Part shown: positions 11,301 to 23,207 of the stretch, in pieces
Numbering within the stretch: position 1 is the stretch's first letter
Layout of the letters: each line of letters begins with the position of its first letter
Assembly: GCA_013115125.1 (NCBI GenBank)
Contig: JABANN010000254.1
Location: forward strand, 1 to 46,998
Direction of reading: 5' to 3'
Length of the DNA: 46,998 nucleotides
From: Perkinsus olseni
Lineage: Eukaryota > Perkinsozoa > Perkinsida
Position numbers and translations under genes: made by a program
The notes under the pieces: generated by a model
The model's database searches: none
What the model saw: only the letters and a program-made list of their open reading frames with translations
Told to the model about the DNA's origin: nothing

Positions 11301-14300
11301 TTGTCAATGCTGGTCAGTGGATCATCGGTGGTTGTGTGGCAGAAAGCCCAAGACGACCTCTGCAGTGCCGAGTCTATGATAGAAGAGTACGACCAGGACA
11401 ACAGGGCGAAGGTAGGCGTCCAGCGGCATGCAGCCACTGCTGGCACCACCGAGCTCAGGGTGAGCACATCGGCAAGCTGACCGAGGCACTTGAGGCTAGG
11501 GATGACTTCATCAGTCAAGTCACGGACTACAGGGACCTCCTAGTGAAGGATGTGGCGGTCTTGGTAGGGCCCTTCGCCGCCGCTTTCGCTGTAGTGGTGG
11601 TCTGTGGACGCTTCAGGGTGGGGAGGCCGAGAGCCGTGCAGCGCTGGCAACCGACTACCACAACCAGCTCAAGGCCATGGTAGGTGGGCGGCGCATGCTG
11701 AAGGTGATGCCGTGTCCTTCAGCACGAGGAGCTTGTAGAGGCGCATAGGAAGGGCAATACTCTGGCGAAGGCATGGCAGCAGTCGGGGGCCGACAAGATT
11801 ACCGAGGTCCGGGAGATTGCTTCCAAGGCAGCCGCCGCCCTCAAGGCGAAGGTGGGGTTCGAGTCGGCAACGTGGCGGCAGGGCGTACTCGCAACCCTGT
11901 AGGATGAGATGATCGCCGAGTTGAAGGAGCAGTACCAGAGGCTGGCCGATAAATACGCCGACCTGGCTGAGAGGCGACAGAGGGACGTCAACGAGGAAAG
12001 GGTGAGGAGGAGGATATGCACACTCGCCTTGTGTGTGAGTTCACTAATTGCAGGCTCGGAAGGAGAGTGCTGCTGAGGCCAGTAGAACAAAGCTGTCATC
12101 CGTGGTCGACAGGGCACAGAGGATGGTGAAGTCAGCGGAGGATGATGGTGCCGAGGCGACCAGCCGAACTGAGGTCAGCCCCCCACAGCTCCTGCCCCGC
12201 CGTCTTCATTCGAAGCTTCAGGCGTACATAACCTCTATTTTGGGTTTGAATGATCGTCTGATGGCAACATTGAAGAGCTCCTCCAAGCAGTCCGAGGTGA
12301 GGGAGTCTGATCGCTGCTGTGTAGAGAATGGTGTCACGTCTAGGGAGAGACCGCGAAGATACTCGCCGTGCTGCAGACAGAGCGAAGGAAGAGGCGCATC
12401 GCCGAGGAGGCATTGGAGAAGGTCAGGGAGGTTGGGTACAGCAGAGTGTGATGGGTTGGTCTCGACAGGTCTCAGCGGAGTCAGCAGGGCAGGAGCCATC
12501 CGCTGCCGCTAGTCGTAGACTCGCCGTGCACCTAGCTCGTCATGTACAGGACCTCACTGCTGTAGGGAAGTACCAGGTGTCATCGCCAAAAGCAGCTTTC
12601 TCCCCTATCTTCAGACCATAAAGGAGCTGAAGGAGAAGCAAGGTGAGGAGAAGTCCTCCAGTCCGTCCATTGAGAAGAGCGACGAGAGTACTGGTAAGTC
12701 AGGTCACTCGCGAGGGGCATGCAGGCTCCGGTCATTCTCAGAGTCGTTGGACTCGCTGCAGAGGGAGTCTTCGCGCCTTCGCCGGTCAAGGCCAGAGCGT
12801 GCATCGGAAGCCCTCTCCAAGCGCATGGCCTCGTTGTCCGCCTTGATGGCTCAGATCGTCACCACGCCAGTAGGCTCCTACCCGAAGCTCGGATCTCGGT
12901 AAGCTCATTCGTTATCTCAGGCGGATGCCGAGGAGACGGCCCATCATGATGAGGAGGAGGAGAGCGACTTGTCTCCCTCCCACGCGGTCGAGCCCCTGCC
13001 TTCCAGCCCGGCTAGTGACGAGGAGGACACGCTTGCGGGCGTTCTCGCTGACACCAGCAAGTCGTCTGAAGCACCACCTGACTGCAGCGCTGCCATCCAG
13101 TACTTCCAAGACCTGGTGGAGTCGTCGATCCCCGACTCTCCTCGGTTCGAGGACGTGGACCTCGAGCACACCAGCAAGGCAGCAGGGGTGCAGAACGAGA
13201 GCGACTTGCCGGCTGTCCCGACTCTCTCTCTCGCCAGACCTGAAGTTCTCCGCAGCGAGACTGATGGCTGGAGCACCCAAGTGGCGCCAAGCGTGGTGGG
13301 CGGTCATCCCGAATCGACGATAGGAGACGTGCCTCCGCCTAACAGAGTGGACGAGACCTCCTCATCTGATGGCTGGGACAACTTCGCCCCCAGCACGGCT
13401 CCGCCACCGCCGCCCTCGTCCTCGTCGGCGAGTAGCGGTCCTGGTGAGGCTTGGTCCACGGAGCGTCAGGGTTCTATAGCCACAACGACAGAGGTTGCTG
13501 CAGCCTCCAGCCAGCCAGAGGCCACCAGGGACATGGAAGGGGCTGATGGCGGCACTGGTGGAGTACGACCAGAGCGGGCCAGGCCGATGGGTTCTACCGG
13601 CTCTGAGGGCTTGGACTTCGCTGGCTCGTCAGCCGAGGAGTCGGTGGAGCCGGAGAGGCTGCAAGCTGTCGAGTCTAGTCCCGAGCAAGACAACCGGCCA
13701 GAGGCCACTCAGAGGGATGCTGATGTAGCTGAGACCGGTGCAGGAGAGGATGCTCACCATAGTGGCTCATGGGACGAGTGGCCGATGGAAGAAGACACAT
13801 CGTCACCAGCAGCAGCCCGGCAGCCAGAGAGTACCGAGGATGTGAGCTCGGCGTCATTGCGGCTTCACCAGCAGCAGCAGGATGAGGAAGATGCTGCAGC
13901 ACCTCCAGAGGAGCGTCGTCCTGGAGGGGCTACTGACCCATCAGCACACGAGGCTCCAAGCAAGACACCGGAGATCGTAGCAGCAGTGCCCGAGGAGGAG
14001 ATGATGGATGCAGAAGATACTTCTGACGATCATGAAGCGGCTCTACAAGAAGCAGCCGATAGCCAAATCGGGAGCCCTTCTCAGGAGCCTCCTGCGCCCC
14101 CTTCTGTCACCACAGAACAGAGCGCCCCCGCGGATGAGAGTCCAGTTGGGTCTACCCAGTCCCCGACCCACGCCCACGGTGTTGTAGTCTCCGCGGACGA
14201 CGGCCACGGTGTTGTAGCCTCCGCGGACGACGGCCGCGGTGTTGTAGCCCCCGCGGACGACGGCCACGGTGTTGTAGCCCCCGCGGACGACGCCCATGAT

Positions 14301-15341
14301 GGCGGTGGAGCCGCCCCGAGCGATGAACCCAGCGGCGTAGTTCCCGCAGGCGAGGTCCATCAGGACTCGCCAGTAGGAGTAGGAAGTGATGGTTTTGATT
14401 CTGATGGCAACGACGAGGCGGGGCCACTGCCTGAGCCCGCGAGTTCAGCAGCTGCGGCGAACATCGACTTCGACGTTCTGGACACCAGCAAGGCGGCAGC
14501 AGATAGTGAGCAGGAGCGCTCTCCGACACCCTGGGATTCCCCCAAGCATGCCCAGCAGCAGCAGCAGCCGGCCGCGCCGTTAGATTTCAGTGCTCTAACG
14601 GAAGATGCCCAGCAAGGTCAAGCGACGCCGTGGGACGACAGCCATGACGACATCGATGATTTCTGGGGCGCGTGGGAAGATGCACACCCACACACAGAGC
14701 AACAGGCACAGTCAAGTGGGGCGGCGGCGGGTGCTGAGAAGAATGGTGCTGAGTCTCACGAGCTAGTGAATACTACTGCTGAGCGTTATCAAGAAGCGGA
14801 GGCGTCGGCAGTTGCGGAGAGCAGCCGCGCTCCTGTTCCGCACGAGTCTGCCCATCCGGTACAGGAGGCTGCACACTCGGAAGATTCGAAGGCGGTCGTG
14901 GAGTCGAAGCCTCCGCATGAAGCGGACGAACCGACTAATCTCTGGGATGAGACAGAAGTTGATAGTTTGGCACTGGACGGTTGGGATGACCATGTTGAGA
15001 GCCCTCACAGGCACCCAGCGTCCCCCACGGCTGCTGCAGCTCAGCTGGGTAACTCGGAGCCCCTCTGGAGCCATCCGGTCAACGCCCACACAGAGCCAGA
15101 CGTGCAACAACCTTCCGCCGGCTGGAGTTTTGACCAGGAAAGTCCACGGGCGAAGTCCGCAGACGAGGAGAGGCCAAAGCAGGAGATGCATCACCTGCCC
15201 ACCACCGCCGTCCACTCTGCTGCGCATCACGAAGGAGTGCCGAAGCCTGTGAGCGATGAGAAGCAGCAAAGTGGCGCCAAAGAGGCGGCGGGCAGCAAAG
15301 AGTTAGATGATGATTTCTGGGATCTCTTGAACTCGGCATAA
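8351..15341 (+). CDS. Long coiled-coil protein with acidic, Trp-motif C-terminal tail
   Basis: This is a many-exon gene encoding a very long protein. From about 8550 to 12900 the plus-strand frames are almost all heptad-rich Glu/Gln/Lys/Ala sequence (for example DQLRAALSNKEGEAEQLQQT and VEELQNSVEQLQQQVEDI), broken by short introns. The last exon is large (12922-15341, about 800 codons) and encodes a disordered, Glu/Asp/Ser/Pro-rich tail. That tail has repeated Asp/Glu-Trp motifs (DGWDNFAP, DDIDDFWGAWED, NLWDETEVD, DGWDDH) and ends DDDFWDLLNSA. The motifs resemble short peptides that bind adaptor or ear domains in membrane traffic, so a golgin-like tether is possible, but I recognise no named family. 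A 30-bp minisatellite lies in frame at 14171-14290. The start is uncertain: the ATG at 8351 (MLSRFFGEDSQ) lies 134 bp after GCVT, and 8491 is an alternative. Confidence 0.65.
14171..14290 (+). repeat. In-frame minisatellite, four 30-bp units
   Basis: Four head-to-tail units of exactly 30 bp start at 14171, 14201, 14231 and 14261. Each contains CACGGTGTTGTAG followed by a CCGCGGACGACGG block, with only a few substitutions between copies. Being a multiple of three, it encodes ten-residue repeats of the form HGVVxxADDG within the disordered tail of the coiled-coil protein. Such arrays change copy number easily, so length variation between strains is expected. Confidence 0.92.
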
Positions 15342-15471
15342 TTCCTCCATTATACTCGGACAATTCTTTTTCGGCTGAGTTTACCATTCACACTGCGTGT
15401 TTTCTCTCGAGCAAAGATATTTTGAGTTGGTAAAGTGTCAACACTCTACGGAATGAAGGAGGAAACCGAAT

Positions 15472-16968
15472 TCAATCTGGAGACGACGCCACCTCATACG
15501 GAGTCACAATCGTGTCGTGGACGTCCTGAACTGCCTCGAGGAGGGTCTCTTCATCGACACCGTACACATTGTAATGGTGCATGAATGCCCTGCCGAAGAG
15601 AAGGATAGTAGGGTTGGCGAGACAAAATTGCAACACCCACCCATGCCGAATCTTCTCGGTAGCGTCCCTCTGGAGTTCGCTCACCATACTCGCTGTATAC
15701 GTCCAATTCACAGCCAAGCTCACTCTACGGCTCTTATCCCCGAGTGTTGATGAAGGAAGGTGTCGCCTGCCACAAGGCTGATGATCGACTACGAACACTC
15801 TACAGGAATCTTCCTTACCTTAGGTCTACGTTGTAAGGGCCATTCCAAGGCACCCTCCCGCCCAGGCATGAAGTTACCTTCTCGGTTATGCTGGCTTCTA
15901 CGGCTGAGCCGACTACGGCTCTCGCTGCTATTAGAGAGTTCTGCGACCGCGTTGGCGGAATGCGCATGCGCAAGTCCTCCAGGGCGTTGGCGGCGTAGAT
16001 GTGTGCAAACTTGAGGGTCGGCATTGGGCAAACCACGCACTGGAAGTCATCCAGGCTCAGGCCACTCTTGGTTTGCATCACGTCAATTAATGCCGCGGCG
16101 ATTTCGGTGTTGAGTGCCTTCACAGAGGGACCTTGGAAGCAGCCGTTCTCGACGAGAATGCCCAAGTCACAGGTCTGCTCTATCCGTTGCAGAGCGAGAA
16201 TCTCATTGATCGACTGAGAAGGGGTCCGATGCGCCGTCCTTAGGAATCATGTCTCTTACTAACCCGCATTGGACTCCCTCCGGCCGGGTTGGCCACGATT
16301 GATACAGCAGCTAGTAGGCCTTGGCGTCCGAGCTGGCCCCTCGTCATTTCCATGACTTTGCTGCCAAGGCCACTCCCCGTGCCGCCAGCTAGGGAGTGCA
16401 CGATTATGACGTCCACGCTGTGATCGCTGTACCTGTGTAACGCATGCCTGCCGAGCTCTCATATGGGATCGCACTCGATCTCCCGCCGCAGTGTATTCTC
16501 AATCTGCTCCAGGAACTCCTGACTGTTATCGGCATATCCTGCAGGATGCCTCACTGACTGGTCATAGACCGCTACGTATGAGTCGTGTGGTCATAGCCGA
16601 AAAACGCTTCTGTACTGTGTGAGGTATAGCATGTAAATCGTCATGATGATTACCCATAGCCCAGCTCCCTCCCCTTCCTCTTGCCGTCCTGTCTGTGATG
16701 CAGAGCTGATCTCTGAATGACAGGCCCTGTTTGACCCGGGCATCGTGTCGCATCGCTGTCATTGGCTTCGGCTCGGTGTCAATGAGTATAGCTCCTACAA
16801 TGGAGCATCGCCGCTGCAGACCCTACCGAACGACATACTGGGTGTTGGAGGCACTTCGTTGTTATAGAGCATATCATCCAGCCCGGCGAGTTGCCTCCAC
16901 ATCGCCGACCCGAGTTGTATTCCACACTGGCCAACATGGATGATGAGGGGCCCATCGAAGCCCAGCAT
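15472..16968 (-). CDS. TUBD1: Delta-tubulin
   Basis: This is a tubulin-superfamily GTPase that elsewhere is needed for triplet microtubules of centrioles and basal bodies. The N-terminus (IIHVGQCGIQLGSAMW) is the tubulin nucleotide-binding start, AILIDTEPKPM follows after an intron near 16800-16830, and the GTPase signature SLAGGTGSGLGS lies near 16370-16405. The C-terminus (AFMHHYNVYGVDEETLL) matches the delta class (family pattern KAYIHQYTKFGIEEEDFL) better than alpha, beta, gamma or epsilon. The start is taken at 16968 (MLGFDGPL). An in-frame ATG at 17016 would add 16 residues. The stop is TGA at 15472-15474, only 131 bp from the convergent coiled-coil gene. It implies a flagellate or basal-body-bearing stage. 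Some middle exons were not resolved. Confidence 0.85.
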
Positions 16969-17133
16969 GGGAGGGCCTCGCGGAAAACTATCAAAGGCTA
17001 CCAAGATAGCCAACACGTGAAATTGACGAACACAGTGCGGGGGATGAAGGAAAACACGGTGTGCACGGTGTCATTAGGGTGGCTGAACATCTGTGCGTCC
17101 CTTCAACTTTCTATTCTGCTGGTAGCTTGTAAA

Positions 17134-18313
17134 TCACTGTGCGGCTATGTATGTGACGAACTCGACAATAGCATCCAGTAGACGCTCTAACTCGCCTGGT
17201 GCACACTCGTCTAGAGCATGGTTTCCACCAATCTCCAGCAGCCTCGCATTCATAGCATGGGCTAGCCGACTGTTGTTGTTGTTCGGAAGGGAGTGGTCAA
17301 CGTACCTGAAGATAAGGTAGGTGAACCGAATAACAGCAAGAAGCCGTTGAGGCGGAGAGGCGCTCTCTAAAGTTCCTAGACCTACTCATCGTTCAAGCCT
17401 TGCACTAGCAGTACGCGGGGTACTTCCGTCATGTGGCCCACCGCATCCAGGAGTTCGGTATCGCTCAAGTCACGGCTGAACATATCATCTGGGCCCGACA
17501 TCCGGCAGAACAGAGAAGCGAATCGTGATGCGTGTATTGGGTGGCCAGAGGTGAACTCCGAAGCCTCAGGCGGCATGAAGCAGAGAGGCTCCCTTTCGAG
17601 GAGGGACTGAAAGCTCGTGCTGCTGACGACAATGCCGTGATGGGGCGCAACCTACCGCCGCAAGCTCTCGCATCTCATGCAGCCTCTCCTGGTCCTTTTG
17701 GCAGTCCTTTACGGCGAAGTCTACCGCATCCCTGTCCGAGACAGCGCCCTGGAGGATGCAACCCTCAACAGTCGGCAGGCTAGGTTCCTGATAGCCGACA
17801 GACTTGAGTATTCCGAGCGAGTCCCATCAACCGACCTCCGGTGTTCTCGTCTTGATGAAGTGTACGACATCCTGACAACCTGTACTGTGGCCAAGCAGGA
17901 AGACATGCTCGACACCATCTGAAGGGAGCGACAACCTAGCGTCAGGGTAGACACTGCAGAGAAGGCTCACGATGCTCCTTGAGGAAGGCTAAGGCCTGGG
18001 TCATGTCCTCCACGTCTGAGTCCAGAGATGAATAGCCATAACCGCTGTACGAGGAATGCATCAATACCTGAAACCGAACTGCTCGACCTTCTCCAGTGCT
18101 ACAATTCCAAGAGCTCACCTGGAAAACTCTAAGACCTCTTTTAGCGAGCAAAGCTGGGTAGAAGGGTCGCAAGAAGCCATCAGTGAGGCCTGCCATGAAG
18201 AGCAGCCCTGTGGATGACGGCTCATCATGGCCTTCTCCATCGAACTCGAACAGAGTGAGGTTGTCTTCCTGGTTGTAGACGAAGAGTTCGCCTTTCGCGG
18301 AGACCGCTGCCAT
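17134..18313 (-). CDS. DUF1749 family alpha/beta hydrolase
   Basis: The protein matches the DUF1749 (UPF0613) alpha/beta-hydrolase family, whose fungal members include siderophore esterase-like proteins. Signals in order: the start at 18313 (MAAVSAKGELFVYNQED), TLFEFDG, then LLFMAGLTDGFLRPFYPAL, then LMHSSYSGYGYSSLDSDVED. Next comes the nucleophile elbow GHSTGCQD (about 17870-17893), with Ser as the presumed nucleophile. The C-terminal part has VPRVLLVQGLNDE (a likely acid residue) and EIGGNHALDE (a likely catalytic His), ending FVTYIAAQ with TGA at 17134-17136. At least three short introns interrupt it. No targeting leader is apparent, so it is probably cytosolic. The substrate is unknown. 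Confidence 0.85.
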
Positions 18314-18475
18314 GGGTTAAATCCAAATTATAGACAGGAAGTTTCAAAAATCGAGCTGAGGGGCCTCAGTTTTCGGAGCCAGCTCCGTCATCAGCAGTGA
18401 TACGGGCTTCGGTACATCAACTCGGAGCCTCGACTGAGCAAACTCAAATCTCAACTATAACAATGGATAATCTTC

Positions 18476-19964
18476 TCATAGTTTTTTCATGTCAACCCAC
18501 ACATACTTGGTATCGCTCACATTCCCACTGGGGTGCGTTCTGAGCTCGGCTTCGACAACGGCAACCTCCTTCAAAGCATCCGTCGCGTCTATCCTCCCAG
18601 AAGGGTTCCAAATGATGAAGTGACCTCGGCTGTCCACAGTGAAGGCCCACTGATGTAAACCAAATCGGAAGCCTCCCGGTACACCTTCGTTCTCCGCATG
18701 CCGAAGCAGGACGTAGCCGCCAGGAGCTGTGACGTGCAGTAGATGTCTCAAACCAGCCATGGGGTCATAGGAGTGATCCAAGGCGTTGACCATGTGAGTA
18801 ACAGCGAAGTAGTTGGCTGGGTAACATCGCCATAACTCCTCAACAGCACAAGTCATCGGAGGCCTCGATAGTGGGGCTAACTGCAAGGAGTCGATTATGC
18901 TGGCATAATACCTAAAACACTAGGAAGAGGGGCATCCCAGAGGAGAACCCATCCGACCTGCCAAGGGCGTCCGCCGAGTCCACCGGAATCCTGACCATGA
19001 TTCTTCGGTCGCCGGAGAACTCGATCTCACAGTCCTGATATGTCGGAGTGAGAGGACCACTGCCGGCATTGAGGATGCGCATGCTCTCCAACTTGTTGTG
19101 CTCGGTGTCCCCATCTCGCCACTTCTGCACATAGTCACAGATACCCTGCTCGTCGTGGTTCCAACGGATACCCCCCGTACGTATCCACTCGGCGATCTCA
19201 ACATCCGTTGAGTTGAGCTTCTCACGCCAGAAGTGAGCCTCAGACTCGACTCCCCGAGCCCAATGGAGCCAGAATCTCATCCTGCTAACCCAGGCCTCGG
19301 ACACACTGCGACCCACTCCGCACGAATCACCCGGTCGCTCTTTCAGCGGCGGCAAGAGTAGCCACTGATCCTTGCTCTCGAGAATACTGAGCATATTCTC
19401 AAGTACTTCTTCCAGAGAGAAGGGCCAGTCCTCTCTATCAACAGGGTCCTGGTAGGCACCAGCGTGACAGCACGACAGATGGTAGTCCCCGAAGCGTATG
19501 GCGATATCCATTAGCGTCGTGGCGCTGTTACTCGTCCGATTGAGCTCCTCCAAGTCCAGCTCCTCAATGCCTCTACGATGTCGTTGCAGCCTCAAGGCCT
19601 CGCTTTGAGAGCAGACCACCGCCATGTTCATGAGGCCCTCGTAGCAAGTGGCTTCATTGAGGAGTAACATTCTATCCTCTGAGTCGTCAGGTGGGAGGTA
19701 GAGCCCCTGGAATATGATGGGGTACCCAATTTTGCACAACTCGTGGACCTCAGCAGACCGCAACTGTGGGTCGACGAGCCTTAGCTCTTCAAGAGCGCTC
19801 CGGAAAGCATATAACTGTTGGGCGTTCGGGTCAGCCTGGCAGGAGCACGACGACACAGTCGGAGGTAGGAAGTGCGGTGTGAGAGCCCTGACCGAATGTT
19901 GAGGATGCAGCAGGAGGCATTGCGCCAAGATGGTGATACTCCGCAGTAGCATAATCAAGGCCAA
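18476..19964 (-). CDS. SAM-dependent methyltransferase-like protein with secretory leader
   Basis: This is a clean two-exon model: exon 1 is 18958-19964, the intron is 18912-18957 (46 nt) and exon 2 is 18476-18911, ending in TGA. The N-terminus (MALIMLLRSITILAQCLLL) is a hydrophobic signal-like segment, so entry to the secretory path or an organelle is likely. About 240 residues without recognised motifs follow, with a Cys/His-containing helix-rich stretch. The C-terminal half is a class I methyltransferase fold: RILNAGSGPLTPTY is the glycine-rich SAM loop, NALDHSYDPMAGLRHLL with VTAPGGYVLLRHAENEG is the post-motif region, and GLHQWAFTVD then GHFIIWNP completes it. This C-terminal pattern recurs in uncharacterised small-molecule methyltransferases of algae and bacteria. 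The substrate is unknown, and the N-terminal domain may be new. Confidence 0.85.
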
Positions 19965-21819
19965 GTTCGACTGCGGAGAGGGTCGGTTCTCACTGCCTGG
20001 TTTCTACCGAAAAGCTTCCAGTCCTCACAGCAAAGATTGACGCCCGTGCTTCGACTGGTAGAACGCAACATGGGAGAGAATAGAAGCAGAAGGATACGAA
20101 ATCGGTTTGGACAAGGTGGATCTGCTCGTGAGGTTAGTAACGAGTTTATATGTCGCGAGGACAGCTAGAGGATCTCAACAACTTCAACAGCAGCCAACCG
20201 AAGCACAATGCCGTAGCGGAAGGCACTCTCACCTCAGCGTCAGAGCGTGGAAGCAATCCACGCCGCTGCCTTGATGGCAACGAGAGTGGACTCCGAAACA
20301 ACACAGTCCTGATGTGATGGTCGGAATAGAGTGGTACAGCGATTAGCTGATGATAGCCGCAGAATGAGGCAGCAGAGATGGACGTTAAATCGAAGGGGGA
20401 GCACGAGCACCCGACTGGGTAGTCGCCCGTAGACGACCTCCGACACATCCGAGAACGGAATTATCACTGTAAAATAAGAATCACACATCAACATCAGGAA
20501 TGTCCCTACTGAAGCTGTTCTGCTGCTGGCCTTACCAGCACGGCATCTCTTCATGCATACAAACAACGAGTTGTTGCATATTGAGCCACAGCAACAGGAG
20601 ACTCGGGAACATTGCTCGGCAAGAACGATAGTAAAGGCTGTTGTTGATGTTATTGGTGAGACCCTCCATTTACTTAGTATTATATAGTAATTAAGGACAC
20701 TTATTATCATCATCTTCCTCCCCAATGGCAAGAACAGCGACAAATAGTATTAACAGTAGTACAGAGCAGACACGACTAAAGACTGAACGTGAGATTATTA
20801 CTAAAGAACACTCAAGCACTCCGAGACCAGACCAATAAAGGGACCCGAACAACCGGCGGATCCCACTGCTTGGTTTGGAGCTCTTACATGCTTGTATAGC
20901 TACTGTAGGAGGCTGTTGAAGTTAGACTCAGAAACACCGATCGTGAAGGCAATAGTCGCGAGAGGTGCGAAGAGACAGCAGAACCAACAGTCGGAGTGTT
21001 TAGGTGTTATTGAACCGACTCTATTGTAAGAAGCTTAAAATACTAGATACGATCGAGCAAGCACACCGTCATAAAGGATAACATGATAGTGACAGCACTA
21101 TCAGTAGTACAATCAAGCCAGGGAGAAGGAGGAGATGGAGGTTAGCAAACAACACTCGTTCAATAGAGTGCTGAGAAGGCGCATGGGGATACAGATGGTA
21201 ACGGCAAAGGCACAAAGAGGCTATTCCGATACCACAGCTGTGACCTGAGCGCCTTCATATAATAGTAGTCTATCAGCCGTGGGAGTCACGTTACACGCGA
21301 CACCGATGGCTTCATGACGTTGACTACAGAGTGGTAGAGACTAAGGCTGGCTACTCCTCAGCAACAATAGACTCTACAAGATAGGCGGTGATACCGCTGA
21401 ATACTCAAGTAGGTAATCAAGCAAACGAGCATACTGAGACCACAACCACAGCCAGTCGACGCTGCACTAGCACTGACAGGCTGGTGGTAGGCAACAGTAC
21501 ACTCATTCGAGACAATGAGAAATGATGAAAATGCAGCACCAACAGAAATGCTGCATCAGCTCTACTGCACTGATCAATCTTACTAAGTGCTCGAGCCCAC
21601 AACAGCCGAGCAACTGTAATACGCTGATGACAAGGGCTGATGCAGGAAGAACAACAAGGATGCCGATACTAGGCGACAAGCGACCAGTAGCAGAAGATAC
21701 AGCGAAAGACAGCATTTGTTCCTCAAACGTCCAAAGAGAACATATGGTCACTAGAAAGATCAAGCAGCCCTCGCAAATGCTCACAAGTGCTGTATATTAG
21801 TGAGATTAGCAGTAGGCAA
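19965..21819. other. Gene-poor gap, largest in the window
   Basis: This stretch of 1,855 bp lies upstream of the methyltransferase and downstream of the CCCH gene, both on the minus strand. No frame in it resembles a known protein. A 167-residue minus frame (20240-20743) and a possible short plus exon at about 20071-20133 (MGENRSRRIRNRFGQGG) are not convincing. Part of it is probably a long 3' untranslated region of the CCCH mRNA plus the methyltransferase promoter. It is relatively rich in ACAACAG-type and AT-rich segments. Confidence 0.6.
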
Positions 21820-23172
21820 CTACATCGTCCCCAGGTTGCTGGCACTGCCCAGCAAGCTACTGCTGCTGTTACTGGAAGCAGCACCGTACACCGGCGCAGA
21901 GGAGTAGTAAGGAACACTCGCGGAGTTGCTAAGGGAGAAGTCCCTGAAACCGTTGGGTAGACTGGTTGCAGCCGCGGCACTCATTTCGTTAGAAGGGAAG
22001 CCACTGGGTAAGCCTCCGCCGATTGATAAGTCGGAGGCCGGAGCCATGGTGGGCTGCTGCTCATTCGCCGCGAGTAGGGTCTGACGGTGAAAAATCAGTG
22101 ATACGATCAAAAAACATTCCCTCAATGGCTTACCTCTAAAGCCTGCAATAAGTTAGGATCAGTCAAATCTGGTTCCTGATCGACTTGGCCGTTTCCATTA
22201 GCCAAAGGAACCTCCTGCTCGAGGGATATGGTGGGGGGAACCCTGCCTTGCGGCTGCTGCTGCTGCTGCTGGCCATGGACCGACCGAGTCTCCGAGTAGG
22301 GCGATGAGACCATAGATAGTAAGGAAGACGTCGGGGACACAGTAGGTGGCATGTTAGGTAGCAGATCGTTGGTCGAGGAGCTCAGCAAGGGATTCTCACC
22401 CATAGCGCCTTGAGCAGAGAGGTTACTCGGCACAGATTGCACAGTCGGCGGAGTCCACGTTGGTAAGTTCATGGCAGCAGCAGCAGCAGGGGCGGAAGGA
22501 GATGACACTTGTCTGTCCAAGCTCGTAGTACTGCTGTTGTTGTTACGTGGTGGCATTGGTGCACTACCGACCTGAAAAAAGCACTGAGTGGGAAGGAAGC
22601 CCAACTGCCCCGACTGCTGGATACTCACCTGCTGTTGATGTGATTGCTGCTGCTGCTGCTGGCCAAACCCACCTTGACGTGAGAGCTCGAGGGCACCAGC
22701 CAAGATCGACTCTTGGGCTTGAGTCTTGTTGTGAGACAGCTTACAGTTAGGGTCGTTACAGCTGCCATCAAGGGCACCGAAGCACACTTGAGGACTACTG
22801 TTGCCGAACGGTGACCTCAGCTCTTCAGGGGAATGAGCATACTGGCAGTTGGCATCCTTACAATTGCGACGAGCGCACATCTTAGTTTTATAGAAGTCGG
22901 GTCGAGCACCAAGTTCACTAAGCTGATGGGCAAACGTACAGCGGCTACCATACCTGAGGAGACGACCCTTGCGGAATACTCTCGGACGGGACTACTACTA
23001 CCTGCAGCTTCCACGCATATAATGCCGGCAAACTTTGGTCTTGTAAAGCTGCACCTTCATGTTGTTGATTTCACCACCACCGCTGTTACTGCTTGGGGAA
23101 CCCGAGTTCGACGAAGGACGTTCATCACCGTTGTACTGCTGCTTCCTCGCGACCGTTGGACTCCTGCTGTTC

Positions 23173-23207
<35 letters not shown>

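Noticed and set aside
14152-14529. Minus-strand frames over the coiled-coil gene tail, with Arg/Gly/His-rich repeats
   Set aside because: They are shadows of the in-frame minisatellite and of the large last exon on the plus strand.
20240-20743. 167-codon minus-strand frame in the large gap
   Set aside because: The composition is Cys/Ser/Leu-rich without any domain, several Met choices look random, and no splice partners were found. It is most likely chance.
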